A stretch of DNA of 64,000 nt from positions 186,001 to 250,000 of the forward strand of contig NZ_JAENHP010000004.1 of the NCBI RefSeq assembly GCF_016834655.1, written 5' to 3'. The notes beneath the pieces are model-generated. The model ran no database searches and was not told the origin of the DNA. It worked only from the letters and a program-made list of their open reading frames with translations. This document shows, piece by piece, positions 49,313 through 58,530 of the stretch (the first letter of the stretch is position 1; every line of letters starts with the position of its first letter). The DNA is from Paractinoplanes ovalisporus (GTDB lineage: Bacteria > Actinomycetota > Actinomycetes > Mycobacteriales > Micromonosporaceae). The position numbers were made by a program, and so were the translations under genes.

Positions 49313-49963
49313 TCACGGCCGGTCCTTGTGCGGACGCGGGGGTTCAGGGGATGCATCCTCAGCGGCGCGCTCTTGTGGCGGCTCGGCGACTGGGATGTCG
49401 ATCTCCCCGGCTGATCCTGCCGGGGCTCGGCCGGAGCGCTCGTTGGTGATGAGCTCCTCCAGCCAGCGGACCTCGCGCTCGGCGGCGTCGAGTCCGTGGC
49501 GTTGCAGTTCGAGGGTGTAAGCGTCAAGACGGCCGGCGGCCCGCGAAAGCACGTCGCGCAGACCCTCCCGCCGCTCCTCGACGCGACGGCGGCGGCCCTC
49601 CAGGATCCGCAGCCGGGTGGCGCGGTCGGTGCGCGAGAAGAACGCGAAGTGCACACCGAAACCCGCGTCGTCGTACGTCTCGGGACCGGCCTGGGCGAGG
49701 AGGTCGGCGAACCGCTCCTTGCCGTCGGCAGTGATCTTGTAGACAACGCGGCCCCGTTTGCTGGTCATCGGGGGGATCATCGTCGGATCGGACGCGGATT
49801 CGGTGATCCAGCCGGCCGTCTGAAGGCGCTTGAGCGTCGGGTAGAGGGTGCCGTAGCTGATCGCGGCGCGGATCGTGCCCAGCTTGGTGGCGAGTTCCTT
49901 GCGGAGCTCGTACCCGTGCATCGGGGTCTCCTGAAGGAGGCCGAGAATCGCCAGCTCCAACAT
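49313..49963 (-). CDS. PadR-family transcriptional regulator
   Basis: 216 residues from ATG 49963 with a G-rich ribosome site. The winged helix-turn-helix is at the N-terminus: [39 protein letters not shown] and [19 protein letters not shown]. The C-terminal ~100 residues are a helical dimerisation region ([28 protein letters not shown]) with an acidic Pro-rich tail. An 11-bp perfect palindrome just upstream is its likely operator. It is co-transcribed with ino1, so it may control inositol synthesis. Confidence 0.93.
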   Translation of the reverse strand: MLELAILGLLQETPMHGYELRKELATKLGTIRAAISYGTLYPTLKRLQTAGWITESASDPTMIPPMTSKRGRVVYKITADGKERFADLLAQAGPETYDDAGFGVHFAFFSRTDRATRLRILEGRRRRVEERREGLRDVLSRAAGRLDAYTLELQRHGLDAAEREVRWLEELITNERSGRAPAGSAGEIDIPVAEPPQERAAEDASPEPPRPHKDRP

Positions 49964-49986
49964 CGGCCCACCCCCTTGCTCTGTCC

Positions 49987-50009
49987 CGATGTATCGGCCC
50001 GATACATCG
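49987..50009. promoter_or_regulatory. Operator palindrome for PadR
   Basis: CGATGTATCGG and CCGATACATCG form a perfect 11-bp inverted repeat with a 1-bp centre, 24 bp upstream of the padR start. PadR regulators commonly bind ATGTAT-type palindromes and autoregulate. Confidence 0.75.
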
Positions 50010-50109
50010 CAACCGTAGATCGGTTGCCGGAAGTGTGCAAGGTGTTCATGATTGAGCTACACGCGCGCCACGCTGCGTGATGGCTGTCGCTCCTCGCCGC
50101 GCGACCGCG

Positions 50110-50115
50110 TACTCT
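50110..50115 (+). promoter_or_regulatory. -10 element TACTCT for the DUF5318 gene
   Basis: TACTCT ends 7 nt before ATG 50123, indicating a leaderless transcript. Confidence 0.55.
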
Positions 50116-50122
50116 TTCCGCC

Positions 50123-50593
50123 ATGCGCACGCAGCGGCAGGTGGTCGACTACTCGCTACAGAAGCGGGCTGTGCTGCGTGACGTGCACAACGGCAAGATC
50201 GGGACGCTCGAGGTCTGTGATGCCTCGCCATACCTCAAAAGTGCTGCTCGATTCCATGGCGAGCCCACCGACGAGCGCTGTCCGATCTGCCGGCGAGACA
50301 ACCTCACCCTCGTGCACTACATCTACGGCGACGAGCTCAAGCAGACCGCCGGACAGGCACGCAAGCTCGCCGAGCTGCCCGTCCTCGCGATGACGCTGCG
50401 TGAGTTCCAGGTTTTCGTCGTGGAGGTGTGCCCCTCCTGCGCGTGGAATCACCTGACCCAGCAGTACCTGCTCGGCCGGGACGCGCTCACCGCCGACGAA
50501 CTCGATCGGGTCGAGGCGGTCGCCGCCTCGTCCACCGCGGGCCGCCACCGCGAAATTGGGTCATCGTCACACAGTTGGGACAGCCGCCGATGA
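50123..50593 (+). CDS. DUF5318 family protein (Rv0049-like)
   Basis: 156 residues from ATG 50123. Actinobacterial conserved protein found upstream of ponA1. The sequence RTQRQVVDYSLQKRAVLRDV is followed by LEVCDASPYLKSAARFHGEP and two Cys pairs (RCPICRRDN and EVCPSCAWNHL), suggesting a zinc-ribbon-like fold. The C-terminus is Ala/Ser/Arg rich. Function is unknown. Synteny with padR/ino1 on one side and ponA on the other matches mycobacteria. Confidence 0.85.
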   Translation: MRTQRQVVDYSLQKRAVLRDVHNGKIGTLEVCDASPYLKSAARFHGEPTDERCPICRRDNLTLVHYIYGDELKQTAGQARKLAELPVLAMTLREFQVFVVEVCPSCAWNHLTQQYLLGRDALTADELDRVEAVAASSTAGRHREIGSSSHSWDSRR

Positions 50594-50783
50594 CGCGGAT
50601 CGATCTCGCTACCGTGGAGTTGACCCCGACCGGCTCGCGCATCCAGCGTCCTAGCCGGTCATTTCCGACATCAGTCAGGGCGGCTGCCGGCATGCAGCCC
50701 GAATCGTCCGCTTGTGGCGTCGCCGGGAAGGGCCTCTCCAGGGCTCCTCTCGCGTGCGCTCACGCGACCGAGGTGTAGACCGC

Positions 50784-53534
50784 ATGAACCCGTACGGCGA
50801 ACCGCAGTCTTCGCGTGCCCGGGCCCGTGTGCCCGGGTCCGCCGGCTCAACGCCTGACGACGACCAGCCTCGTTCCTACTCAGCTTCGGCGCGCCCCTCG
50901 GGTTCCGCGCGCCCGGCGCCCGACGCGTACCGCCGTGGGGCTGGTGGTCGTGCGTCCGTGGGCAACAACACCTCCGGCCGCGCTTCCGTGGGCAGCGCGT
51001 CGGTCGGCAGCGCGTCCGTCGGCAGCGCCTCGGTCGGTTCGGCTCGAGTCGGCGGTTCGGCCCGGGTCGGTGCCGCCGCCGCTCCCCCGCCCGGGCGTGC
51101 GGCGGTCGCTCGTGCCGCCGTACGGCCGGGAACTGGGTTTGGTCCTCCGAACGCCCCCGATGACGAGGGCAGCTTCGGTGGGGAACGCCCGGGCCGGGGT
51201 GGCAAGGACAAGTCGAAGGCGGCCAAGCGTCGCCGCCGCACGAACATCCTGACCGCCGCCGCGGCCGTGGTCGTCATCATGCTCGGCGCGGGTGTGGTCG
51301 GCGGCACGTACTTCTTCGACGACGTCGACCTGCCGCCGCCGGTCAGCGAGGACCAGTCGAACGTGATCCTCGACGCCAAGGGCACGACCCTGGCCAAGCT
51401 CGGCGACCAGAACCGCACGGTGGTGCCCGAGGCCCGCATCAACAAGGTGGTCGAGCACGCCGTCGCCGCGGCCGAGGACAAGAACTTCTACAAGCACCAC
51501 GGCATCGACATGAAGGGCATCGTCCGCGCCGCGTGGAACAACTTCACCGGCGGCGCCACCCAGGGCGCCTCGACGATCACCCAGCAGTACGCACGGCACG
51601 CGGCCGAGCTGAAGGACATCAGCATCAACCGCAAGCTGCGCGAGGCCGTGATCGCCCGCAAGCTCGAGTCGAAGTACGACAAAGACCAGATCATGGGGAT
51701 GTACCTGAACTACATCTACCTGGGTCAGGGGCGCTACGGCATCGAGGCGGCGGCGCAGGGCTACTTCGGCAAGTCGGTGACGACGCCGGCTGGGCAGAAG
51801 AACGCGATCACGCCGTACGAGGCGGCGGTGCTGGCCGGGATCATCAAGCAGCCCGAGCCGAGCGCGAGCCACGACGGTTACGACCCCACCGTGAATCCCA
51901 CCGCCGCCAAGGAACGGTGGGAATACACGATGGCGAACATGTACGAGATGGGTTGGATCTCCAAGGACGTCTACGACAAGCGGAAGTATCCGACCAACCT
52001 CAAGGTGGTCAAGGCCTCCTCCGTCAAGAGCACGGACAACAAGCCGGTCGGCATGATCATGCGGCACGTCAAGGCCGAGCTGGCCGACATGGGCATCAGC
52101 GCGGAGGAGTTCAAGAAGGGTGGCCTGACGGTCACCACGACGATCGACCCCGACGTGCAGAAGGCGGCCGAGGAAGCCGGTTCGCGCAAGAGCGAGAGCT
52201 CGCCGATGAACGACAAGCCGGCGACCTACCAGGCCGCGGTGATCGGCATCGACCCCAAGACCGGACGGGTGCTCGGCTACTACGGCGGTGATGACGCCAA
52301 CGGCCTCGACTACGGCGGTTACATGTCGCCCGACGGCACGGAGATCGTCGGCGGCCAGTCCCCCGGCTCGACGTTCAAGATCTACACCCTGGCCGCGGCG
52401 TTGAAGGAGGACATCTCCTTCAAGACGACCTGGGACGGCACGAAGCTGCGCCCGAACGGCACCAAGATCAGTAACGCCGGCGCCGACCCGGGAACGGTCT
52501 GTAAGGGCAAGATCAAGTATTGCGACCTGGAGACGGCGACGATCAAGTCGTACAACTTCCCGTTCTACTGGATCGCCGACGGCATCGGCCGCGACAAGGT
52601 CATCGCGGCCGCCCGCGACGCCGGTGTCGGCCACATGTTCACCGACTCGGGCAAGCTGGTCGACCTGAACAAGACCGACAAGTCGACGTGGGAGAAGACC
52701 GGCTACTTCGACAACGAGGTCGCCTTCGGCCAGTACCGCGTGGTCCCGCTCGAGCACGCCGAGGGTGTCGCCACGATCGTCGGCAACGGCGTGCACCACG
52801 ACGCGCACTTCGTGAAGTCGGTGACCCGAGTCGACCCCGAGACCGGCAAGAAGTCGATCGTCGGCAGCGAGAAGATCGAGGGTAACGAGGTCTTCAAGGC
52901 CGACCAGATGTCCAACCTCCAGTCGGTCATGAAGGAGATCGTCGAGGTCGACGACCGTGACCTGCGTGGCGGCCAGGAGGGCATCGCCAAGTCCGGCACC
53001 TGGGAGTTCAAGGAGGGCAGCGGTGACACCTGGTTCGTCGGTGGCATGCCGCAGCTGGCCGCGACGGTCTGGGTCGGCGGCGCCAAGAACAAGGTCGAGC
53101 TGAAGGAATCCAACGGCCGCGACATGTTCGGCGCCGGCACGCCGTCGAAGATCTGGAAGAAGTTCCTCGACGCCGTGATCAAGGCGAAGGACCTGAAGAA
53201 CGAGGACTTCCCCGACCGCGTCGAGACCGGAAACCCCGACAGCCCGTTCGCCAACGGCCAGGAGCCGCCGCCGCCGGTGCAGAACAACGACGGCGACAAC
53301 AACAACGGCGGGGACTGCGTGCTCGGCTTCATCGGCCCCGACTGCAACCAGAACAACAACGGTGGCAACGGCAACAACAACGGCGGCAACAACAACGGCG
53401 ACGGCAACGGCAACGGCAACGATGACGGCAACGGCAACGGCGGAGACGACGGCGGCGGGAACGGGAACACACCCGAGACCCAGCCGACGTTCGAACAGCC
53501 GACGGTTGATCCGACATTCGAACCCGAGAACTAG
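50784..53534 (+). CDS. ponA: Bifunctional penicillin-binding protein (PonA, class A)
   Basis: Peptidoglycan glycosyltransferase and transpeptidase. 916 residues from ATG 50784 (GAGGT about 10 bp upstream). The cytoplasmic N-terminus (1-150) has SVGSA-type repeats. The membrane segment is at about 155-178. The GT51 domain has the catalytic Glu in AAEDKNFYKHHG (about residue 232), GASTITQQYARHA and YLNYIYLGQGRYGIEAA. The transpeptidase has SPGSTFK with active Ser529, SYN as the SxN motif and KSGTW in place of KTGT. The C-terminal ~85 residues form an Asn/Gly/Asp low-complexity tail outside the cell. A strong terminator follows. Confidence 0.96.
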   Translation: MNPYGEPQSSRARARVPGSAGSTPDDDQPRSYSASARPSGSARPAPDAYRRGAGGRASVGNNTSGRASVGSASVGSASVGSASVGSARVGGSARVGAAAAPPPGRAAVARAAVRPGTGFGPPNAPDDEGSFGGERPGRGGKDKSKAAKRRRRTNILTAAAAVVVIMLGAGVVGGTYFFDDVDLPPPVSEDQSNVILDAKGTTLAKLGDQNRTVVPEARINKVVEHAVAAAEDKNFYKHHGIDMKGIVRAAWNNFTGGATQGASTITQQYARHAAELKDISINRKLREAVIARKLESKYDKDQIMGMYLNYIYLGQGRYGIEAAAQGYFGKSVTTPAGQKNAITPYEAAVLAGIIKQPEPSASHDGYDPTVNPTAAKERWEYTMANMYEMGWISKDVYDKRKYPTNLKVVKASSVKSTDNKPVGMIMRHVKAELADMGISAEEFKKGGLTVTTTIDPDVQKAAEEAGSRKSESSPMNDKPATYQAAVIGIDPKTGRVLGYYGGDDANGLDYGGYMSPDGTEIVGGQSPGSTFKIYTLAAALKEDISFKTTWDGTKLRPNGTKISNAGADPGTVCKGKIKYCDLETATIKSYNFPFYWIADGIGRDKVIAAARDAGVGHMFTDSGKLVDLNKTDKSTWEKTGYFDNEVAFGQYRVVPLEHAEGVATIVGNGVHHDAHFVKSVTRVDPETGKKSIVGSEKIEGNEVFKADQMSNLQSVMKEIVEVDDRDLRGGQEGIAKSGTWEFKEGSGDTWFVGGMPQLAATVWVGGAKNKVELKESNGRDMFGAGTPSKIWKKFLDAVIKAKDLKNEDFPDRVETGNPDSPFANGQEPPPPVQNNDGDNNNGGDCVLGFIGPDCNQNNNGGNGNNNGGNNNGDGNGNGNDDGNGNGGDDGGGNGNTPETQPTFEQPTVDPTFEPEN

Positions 53535-53549
53535 CTTCCGGCTCCGCTG

Positions 53550-53581
53550 ACCGGCGTACGTCCCTCGGGACGTACGCCGGT
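53550..53581 (+). terminator. Rho-independent terminator after ponA
   Basis: ACCGGCGTACGTCCC (53550-53564) and GGGACGTACGCCGGT (53567-53581) form a perfect 15-bp stem, followed by TTTCG, 15 bp after the ponA stop. Confidence 0.9.
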
Positions 53582-53644
53582 TTTCGTTGGTTCGCCGCAG
53601 GGCGTTCCGGATACCGGGTGCGAAGTACGGCATGATGCCATGTC

Positions 53645-55174
53645 ATGAGCACGCAACCGTCCGAAGACATCGACCGCCCTGACAAGCCCAGCGCGCCGGC
53701 GACGTCGGACGGCTTCGTGCGTGGCATCTCGGAGGCGATCGGCGGGCCGCTCGGCTCACACGCCGTGCGCCCCGAGGCCAAGACGGGACGGTTCTGGTCG
53801 GCGTCGCGGATCATCATCGCGTTGACGTGCCTGACGCTCGCGTTCTCGTGGGTGCAGAAGTCGCCCTGCCAGAGCGGTGACTGGCAGCAGAACGTGCAGT
53901 ACACCCGGTTCTGCTACACCGACGTGCTGGCGCTCTACTACGCCGAGCACCTCAACGAGGGCGCGGTTCCCTACAAGGACTGGCCCGTGGAATACCCGGT
54001 CGTGACCGGTTACTTCATGGGTGCCCTGGGGCTGCCGGTCCACGCGTACGGGCAGGACCACCCCGAGATCAACCAGGGCACGTGGTTCTACAACATCAAC
54101 GCGATCATCCTGTCGATCCTGGCCGTCGCGACCGCGGCCATCCTGCTGGCGCTGCGACGACGACGGCCCTGGGATGTGGCGATCTTCGCGCTCTCGCCGA
54201 TCATCTTCTTCACCGCGACCGTCAACTGGGACTTCCTGGCCATCGGGCTGGCCGCGATCGGGCTCTGGCTGTGGGCGAAGAAGCATCCGGCCTGGGCCGG
54301 TGTCTTCCTGGGGCTGGGCGGGGCGGCCAAGCTGTGGCCGCTGTTCATCCTCGGGCCGCTGCTCGTGCTCGCGATGCGGTCGAAGACCATGCGCTCGTGG
54401 ACGGCCGCGATGGCGACCGCGGTGGTGGCGTGGGCGGTGGTGAACTTCCCGGTCTTCTACTGGTACCACGAGAGCTGGTTGAAGTTCTTCCAGCTCAACA
54501 GCGACCGGCCGATCGACTGGGGCACACTCTGGTACATCGGGCGCTACCTCGACGGCAAGTGGGCGTCCGGCGCCGAGGGTGATCAGGGCCCGTTCCAGTG
54601 GCTCAGCAACCACGTGCCGTCGCTCAACCTCCTCTCGTACGCGCTGTTCGGTCTGGCCTGTGTCGGGATCGGTCTGCTGGCATGGCTGGCGCCGCGCCGC
54701 CCGCGGGTCTCCCAGCTGGCGTTCCTCGTGGTGGCGGCGTTCCTGATCACCAGCAAGGTCTGGTCCCAGCAGTACGTGCTCTGGCTGCTCCCGCTGATCG
54801 TGCTGGCGCGGCCCCGCTGGGGCGCGATCCTCGCCTGGACCGTGGCCGAGTTCGGCTACTTCACCGCGTTCTACGCCGAGCTGATGGGCGCCGGCGGCAA
54901 ACCGGTCATTCCCGAGGGCACGTTCGTGCTGGCCTCGAGCCTGCGGCTGATCACCGTGGCGGTGCTCTGCGGCCTGGTGGTCCGCGAGATCTGGAAGCCC
55001 GAGCTGGACGCGGTGCGGCAGTCCTATGACGACGATCCCGACGGCGGTCCGCTCAACCGGCCCGACGCCGCCTGGGTGGCCGGGCTACGACGGCGTTTCC
55101 GCCTCGACCGCTCCCCCGCCGCTGCTCCGGCCCCGCTCGACCCACCACCGAACGAGATCGTCGTGAAGGTCTAG
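53645..55174 (+). CDS. GT87-family polyprenyl-phosphate-sugar-dependent glycosyltransferase (Rv0051-like)
   Basis: 509 residues from ATG 53645. An integral membrane GT-C protein of the DUF2029/GT87 type, usually an alpha-mannosyltransferase or arabinosyltransferase in envelope glycan synthesis. About 10-11 hydrophobic segments are visible. The first long extracytoplasmic loop contains CYTDVLALYYAEHLNEGAVP and DWPVEYPVVTGYF, whose acidic residues are candidate catalytic residues. The cytoplasmic tail ends in a Pro/Asp-rich stretch. It follows ponA as in M. tuberculosis. The precise sugar and acceptor cannot be deduced. Confidence 0.85.
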   Translation: MSTQPSEDIDRPDKPSAPATSDGFVRGISEAIGGPLGSHAVRPEAKTGRFWSASRIIIALTCLTLAFSWVQKSPCQSGDWQQNVQYTRFCYTDVLALYYAEHLNEGAVPYKDWPVEYPVVTGYFMGALGLPVHAYGQDHPEINQGTWFYNINAIILSILAVATAAILLALRRRRPWDVAIFALSPIIFFTATVNWDFLAIGLAAIGLWLWAKKHPAWAGVFLGLGGAAKLWPLFILGPLLVLAMRSKTMRSWTAAMATAVVAWAVVNFPVFYWYHESWLKFFQLNSDRPIDWGTLWYIGRYLDGKWASGAEGDQGPFQWLSNHVPSLNLLSYALFGLACVGIGLLAWLAPRRPRVSQLAFLVVAAFLITSKVWSQQYVLWLLPLIVLARPRWGAILAWTVAEFGYFTAFYAELMGAGGKPVIPEGTFVLASSLRLITVAVLCGLVVREIWKPELDAVRQSYDDDPDGGPLNRPDAAWVAGLRRRFRLDRSPAAAPAPLDPPPNEIVVKV

Positions 55175-55181
55175 CGCCTGG

Positions 55182-57602
55182 TCATCGCAGGTGGAAGACG
55201 ACCGCGTCGTCAACGTCCTCGCGGCGGATGCCCAAGGCGTCGACCGGGATGTCGCCGACGCGTTCCCACGGGGTACCGGCCGACTGGGATCGCAGCAGCA
55301 GGACGCGGTCGATGTTGAGCGAGCGCAGGTATTCGATGCTGGCCGGGTCGGGGAAGTTCTGGACGTTGGTGCGCAGCTCGGCCTGGCGGGACGCCGCGAA
55401 ACCGCCCGAGCCGTTGACCATCGGCTGGAAACGGGTGGTCGACCACAGCATCACGGTCTGGTCGGTCAGGGCGGCCGTGGGTAGCACCAGCATCGGGCCG
55501 CTGACCGTGCGCATCGCGACCGGCTGGGCCGGGACGACCGGGTGGGCGGTGGCGCTCCAGCCCTCGACCAGCACCAGCAGCAGCGGCATGAAGGTGGCCA
55601 GCCGCAGCCACGGGCCGGGCCACGGCGGGATGCGCTGCTCGGAGAGATGCTCGGCCCGGCGGACGAACTCGGCCACCGCGCCCGCCGCGAGGACGGCCAG
55701 CAACAGGGTGGCCCAGAGCATGAGCCGGCCCGGGATGCGCAGGCCCAGCGAGCCGGGCAGGTGGCCGAAGAGCGGCAGGTAGGTCCAGCGGCCCTCATAG
55801 AAGTTGGTACCCAGGGTCAGGACGATCGTGACGGCCAGGGCGGCCAGCAGGAGCAGTCGCTGGCGCAGCGTCCAGATCGAGAACGCCAGGCCGGCGAGCG
55901 CGAGTGCATAGAGGACGAACCCCGGCAGCAGACCCATCTCGGCCGGCCAGCCCAGCGACGAGCGCGGCACATCGTGCGGGGCGCCCCAGATGCGGGACTC
56001 CGCAGGGCCGATCAGCAGGCTGCGCAGCGGCGGGGAGAAGAAAGCGATCTCGGTGCCGGCCGGGCCGGAGTCGGGGACGCGGAAATAGGGAATCGCGATC
56101 AGGCCGCTGACCCCGGCCAGGATCAGCGGGCCGAGGGTGTCGGTGATCCAGAGGCGCCACCCGAGCACCGGGCGCTCGGCGGGGCGGCGCAGACGGCGGA
56201 TCGGCACCCCGAAGATGATCACAACCAGGATCAGGCCGAGGACGAACAGGAACGGGACGCCGAGCGAGAAACCGAGGCTGACCTGCCAGATCGCGACCAG
56301 CCAACCGGCCGCGGCCCACTTGGCGCTGCGGCGTTCCGGGCGCAGGCCGCGGCGCAACGACCAGCCGTGGCCGCGGGCCAGCATCGCCAGGGCGAGCGGG
56401 ATGCCGCCGGCCGAGATGATGTCGAGGTGGCCCTCCTGGGCGAGGCGCCACGGGGCGTACGCGAAAGCGACGGCGGCGACGGCGGCTCCCGTACGGCCGG
56501 CGCCGAGCTGGCGGACCAGGGCATAGCCGCCGATCGCGAGCAGGGCGTGGGCCAGCACATAGAGGATGTTGTAGCGCAGGGTGGCGGCCAGCGGGCCCTC
56601 ACCGATCATGCCGGCCGGCGCGTAGCCGAGGAGACTGTTGCCGAACGCGAAGCTGTCGGTGAGCGGGAAGAACGCGTTGGACTGCCAGAGGCGGGTCGGG
56701 TCGGTCAGCAGGGTGTGCCCGGCCCAGGCGATCTGCCAGGCCTGGCGGGACGGGTCCCACACGTCCTGCGGCAGGGTGTGCAGCGGGTAGCGCAGGGTCG
56801 GCCAGGTGAGGGCGGCGGCCAGCAGCAGGCTGGCGTAGACGACCAGGGCGTACTCGTGGATCAGCGAACGCAGCAGCCGGCGGGTGCCGCGCCGGATGCG
56901 GCCGGGTGGGCGTTCGGCGGTGGTCGCGAACGCCTTCCACGGGTCGGGTGGGGTGCCGGGTGGGCGTTCGGTCGGCAGCGGCTCGGCCGGCTTCTTCGCC
57001 GCTTTTTCCGTCGCCGGCTCCGGCTTCGTTGCGGTCGTCGCTCTCGCCGGCTCCGGCTTTGTCGCGGTCGTGGCTGTCGCCGGCTCCGGCTTTGTCGCGG
57101 TCGTGGCTGTCGCCGGCTCCGGCTTTGTCGCGGCCGTCGCTGTCGCCGTCCCGGGCTTTGTCGCGGCCGTCGCTGTCGCCGGCTGCGCCTGCTGCTTCGC
57201 CGTTTGCCTCGGCTCCGCCTTCGCCCCGCGCTTCCACCAGCGCTTCGTCTTCTGTGGAGCGTCGTCGACCTTGGGCAGGTCGACCTTGGTCGCCGTCATG
57301 CTCGTGGTGCCGCTGCCGGCTGGGGTCGCGCCGGCCTTGGCCGTGCCTCCCTGCGGCGGAGCGCCGACCTTGTTCTCCTGCGGCTGGGTGGCGCCCCTCT
57401 CCTGCGGCGGTGTGGCAGCCTTCTTCTCCTGCTCCTCCTGCTTCTCCTGCTTCTCCTGCGGCGGGGTGGCGACCTTCTTCTCCAGTGGCGGGGTCGCGGC
57501 GTTGCTCTCCTGCGGCGGTGGGCCGGCCTGGGCCGGGACGGTGCGCGCGCCGGGCTTGCTGTCAGCCGGGGCGGGCGGGCGGATCGGCTGCTCGGCGGTC
57601 AT
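55182..57602 (-). CDS. Large polytopic membrane protein, GT-C-like, with repeat-rich N-terminus
   Basis: 806 residues from ATG 57602 with GGGGAGAGG as ribosome site. Residues 1-235 are cytoplasmic low complexity: PPQEK-type repeats and five tandem copies of a 10-residue unit TATKPEPATA. From about residue 255 there are around 10-12 membrane segments. The first large loop (LPQDVWDPSRQAWQIAWAG, LTDPTRLWQSNAFFPLTDS) resembles those of polyprenyl-linked glycosyltransferases. The C-terminal soluble part (SGGFAASRQAELRTNVQNFP, YLRSLNIDRVLLL) resembles the extracytoplasmic domain of such proteins. A function in envelope glycan assembly is plausible, not shown. It converges on the GT87 gene. Confidence 0.75.
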   Translation of the reverse strand: MTAEQPIRPPAPADSKPGARTVPAQAGPPPQESNAATPPLEKKVATPPQEKQEKQEEQEKKAATPPQERGATQPQENKVGAPPQGGTAKAGATPAGSGTTSMTATKVDLPKVDDAPQKTKRWWKRGAKAEPRQTAKQQAQPATATAATKPGTATATAATKPEPATATTATKPEPATATTATKPEPARATTATKPEPATEKAAKKPAEPLPTERPPGTPPDPWKAFATTAERPPGRIRRGTRRLLRSLIHEYALVVYASLLLAAALTWPTLRYPLHTLPQDVWDPSRQAWQIAWAGHTLLTDPTRLWQSNAFFPLTDSFAFGNSLLGYAPAGMIGEGPLAATLRYNILYVLAHALLAIGGYALVRQLGAGRTGAAVAAVAFAYAPWRLAQEGHLDIISAGGIPLALAMLARGHGWSLRRGLRPERRSAKWAAAGWLVAIWQVSLGFSLGVPFLFVLGLILVVIIFGVPIRRLRRPAERPVLGWRLWITDTLGPLILAGVSGLIAIPYFRVPDSGPAGTEIAFFSPPLRSLLIGPAESRIWGAPHDVPRSSLGWPAEMGLLPGFVLYALALAGLAFSIWTLRQRLLLLAALAVTIVLTLGTNFYEGRWTYLPLFGHLPGSLGLRIPGRLMLWATLLLAVLAAGAVAEFVRRAEHLSEQRIPPWPGPWLRLATFMPLLLVLVEGWSATAHPVVPAQPVAMRTVSGPMLVLPTAALTDQTVMLWSTTRFQPMVNGSGGFAASRQAELRTNVQNFPDPASIEYLRSLNIDRVLLLRSQSAGTPWERVGDIPVDALGIRREDVDDAVVFHLR

Positions 57603-57624
57603 GTGCCTCTCCCCGTGCGGCGCG

Positions 57625-58401
57625 TCAACGACCCGTACGCTCCCGCAGAAGCGCGATGTCGGCGGTCTGTCCCTCGGTGCCGCCCGGCGTCTCGACGACG
57701 GCCGGCGCACCAGCGGCCCGGATCGCGGCCACGATCAGGTCGGGGTCGATCTTGCCATTGCCGAGGTTGTCGTGCCTGTCCTGCCCGGAGTCGAAACCGC
57801 CCTTGGAGTCGTTGGCGTGGATCAGGTCGATGCGTCCGGTGATCGCCTTGACGCGATCGACGATGCCGACCAGGTCTTCCCCACCCGCGTACGCATGGCA
57901 GGTGTCCAGGCAGAAGCCGGCGCCGAACGACCCGACCGCCTCCCACAGCCGCGCCAGGTCGTCGAAGCGGCGCGCGCACGCGTTGTCGCCGCCGGCCGTG
58001 TTCTCGATCAGGATCGGCAGCGGCAGCCCGCCGTCTTTCTCGGCGTATTCGAAGGCCTTGCGCCAGTTGTCGAAGCCGGCCGCCAGATCCTCGCCCTTGC
58101 CGACGTGGCCGCCGTGCACGATCAGCCCCTTGGCCCCCAGCTCGGCCGCGGCCTTGGCGTGCGCCACCAGCAGTTTGCGGCTGGGGATGCGGATGCGGTT
58201 GTTGGGCGAGGCGACGTTCACGATGTAGGGCGCGTGGATGTAGACGTCCACCTCGGACGCTCGCAGCGCCTCGGCGTCCTCTCGCGGTTTGGGTGTTTTG
58301 TAACCCTGGGGGTCGGTGAGGAAGAACTGCACCGCCTCGGCGCCGCGGGCGGTGGCCTCCTCGAGCGGGGAGGCGGGATCGACATGGGCTCCGATGCGCA
58401 T
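57625..58401 (-). CDS. nfo: Deoxyribonuclease IV (AP endonuclease, Nfo-type)
   Basis: Zinc-dependent endonuclease that cleaves 5' to abasic sites. 258 residues from ATG 58401. The TIM-barrel motifs are MRIGAHVDPASPLEEA, YIHAPYIVNVASPN, GLIVHGGHVGKGED, PILIENTAGGDN (metal Glu), GFCLDTCHAYAGGED, LIHANDSKGGFDSGQDRHD and PAVVETPGG (metal Glu). All expected zinc ligands are present. It ends 22 bp before the large membrane-protein gene on the same strand, so the two may be co-transcribed. Confidence 0.95.
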   Translation of the reverse strand: MRIGAHVDPASPLEEATARGAEAVQFFLTDPQGYKTPKPREDAEALRASEVDVYIHAPYIVNVASPNNRIRIPSRKLLVAHAKAAAELGAKGLIVHGGHVGKGEDLAAGFDNWRKAFEYAEKDGGLPLPILIENTAGGDNACARRFDDLARLWEAVGSFGAGFCLDTCHAYAGGEDLVGIVDRVKAITGRIDLIHANDSKGGFDSGQDRHDNLGNGKIDPDLIVAAIRAAGAPAVVETPGGTEGQTADIALLRERTGR

Positions 58402-58530
58402 GGGACGAGACTACGACGACCGTCCGACACTTTCCTCCACGCGTCACCGCGCCTTGCCGGGTCTCGTTAGCTCCATTGATCACGTTTGACCGATATCGGC
58501 CATCGGCCGGTGCGAAGTGGGAGATGGTGC

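Noticed and set aside
50880..53633. 917-codon minus-strand frame opposite ponA
   Set aside because: Val/Asp/Leu/Arg-rich antisense translation without homology; ponA has complete catalytic motifs.
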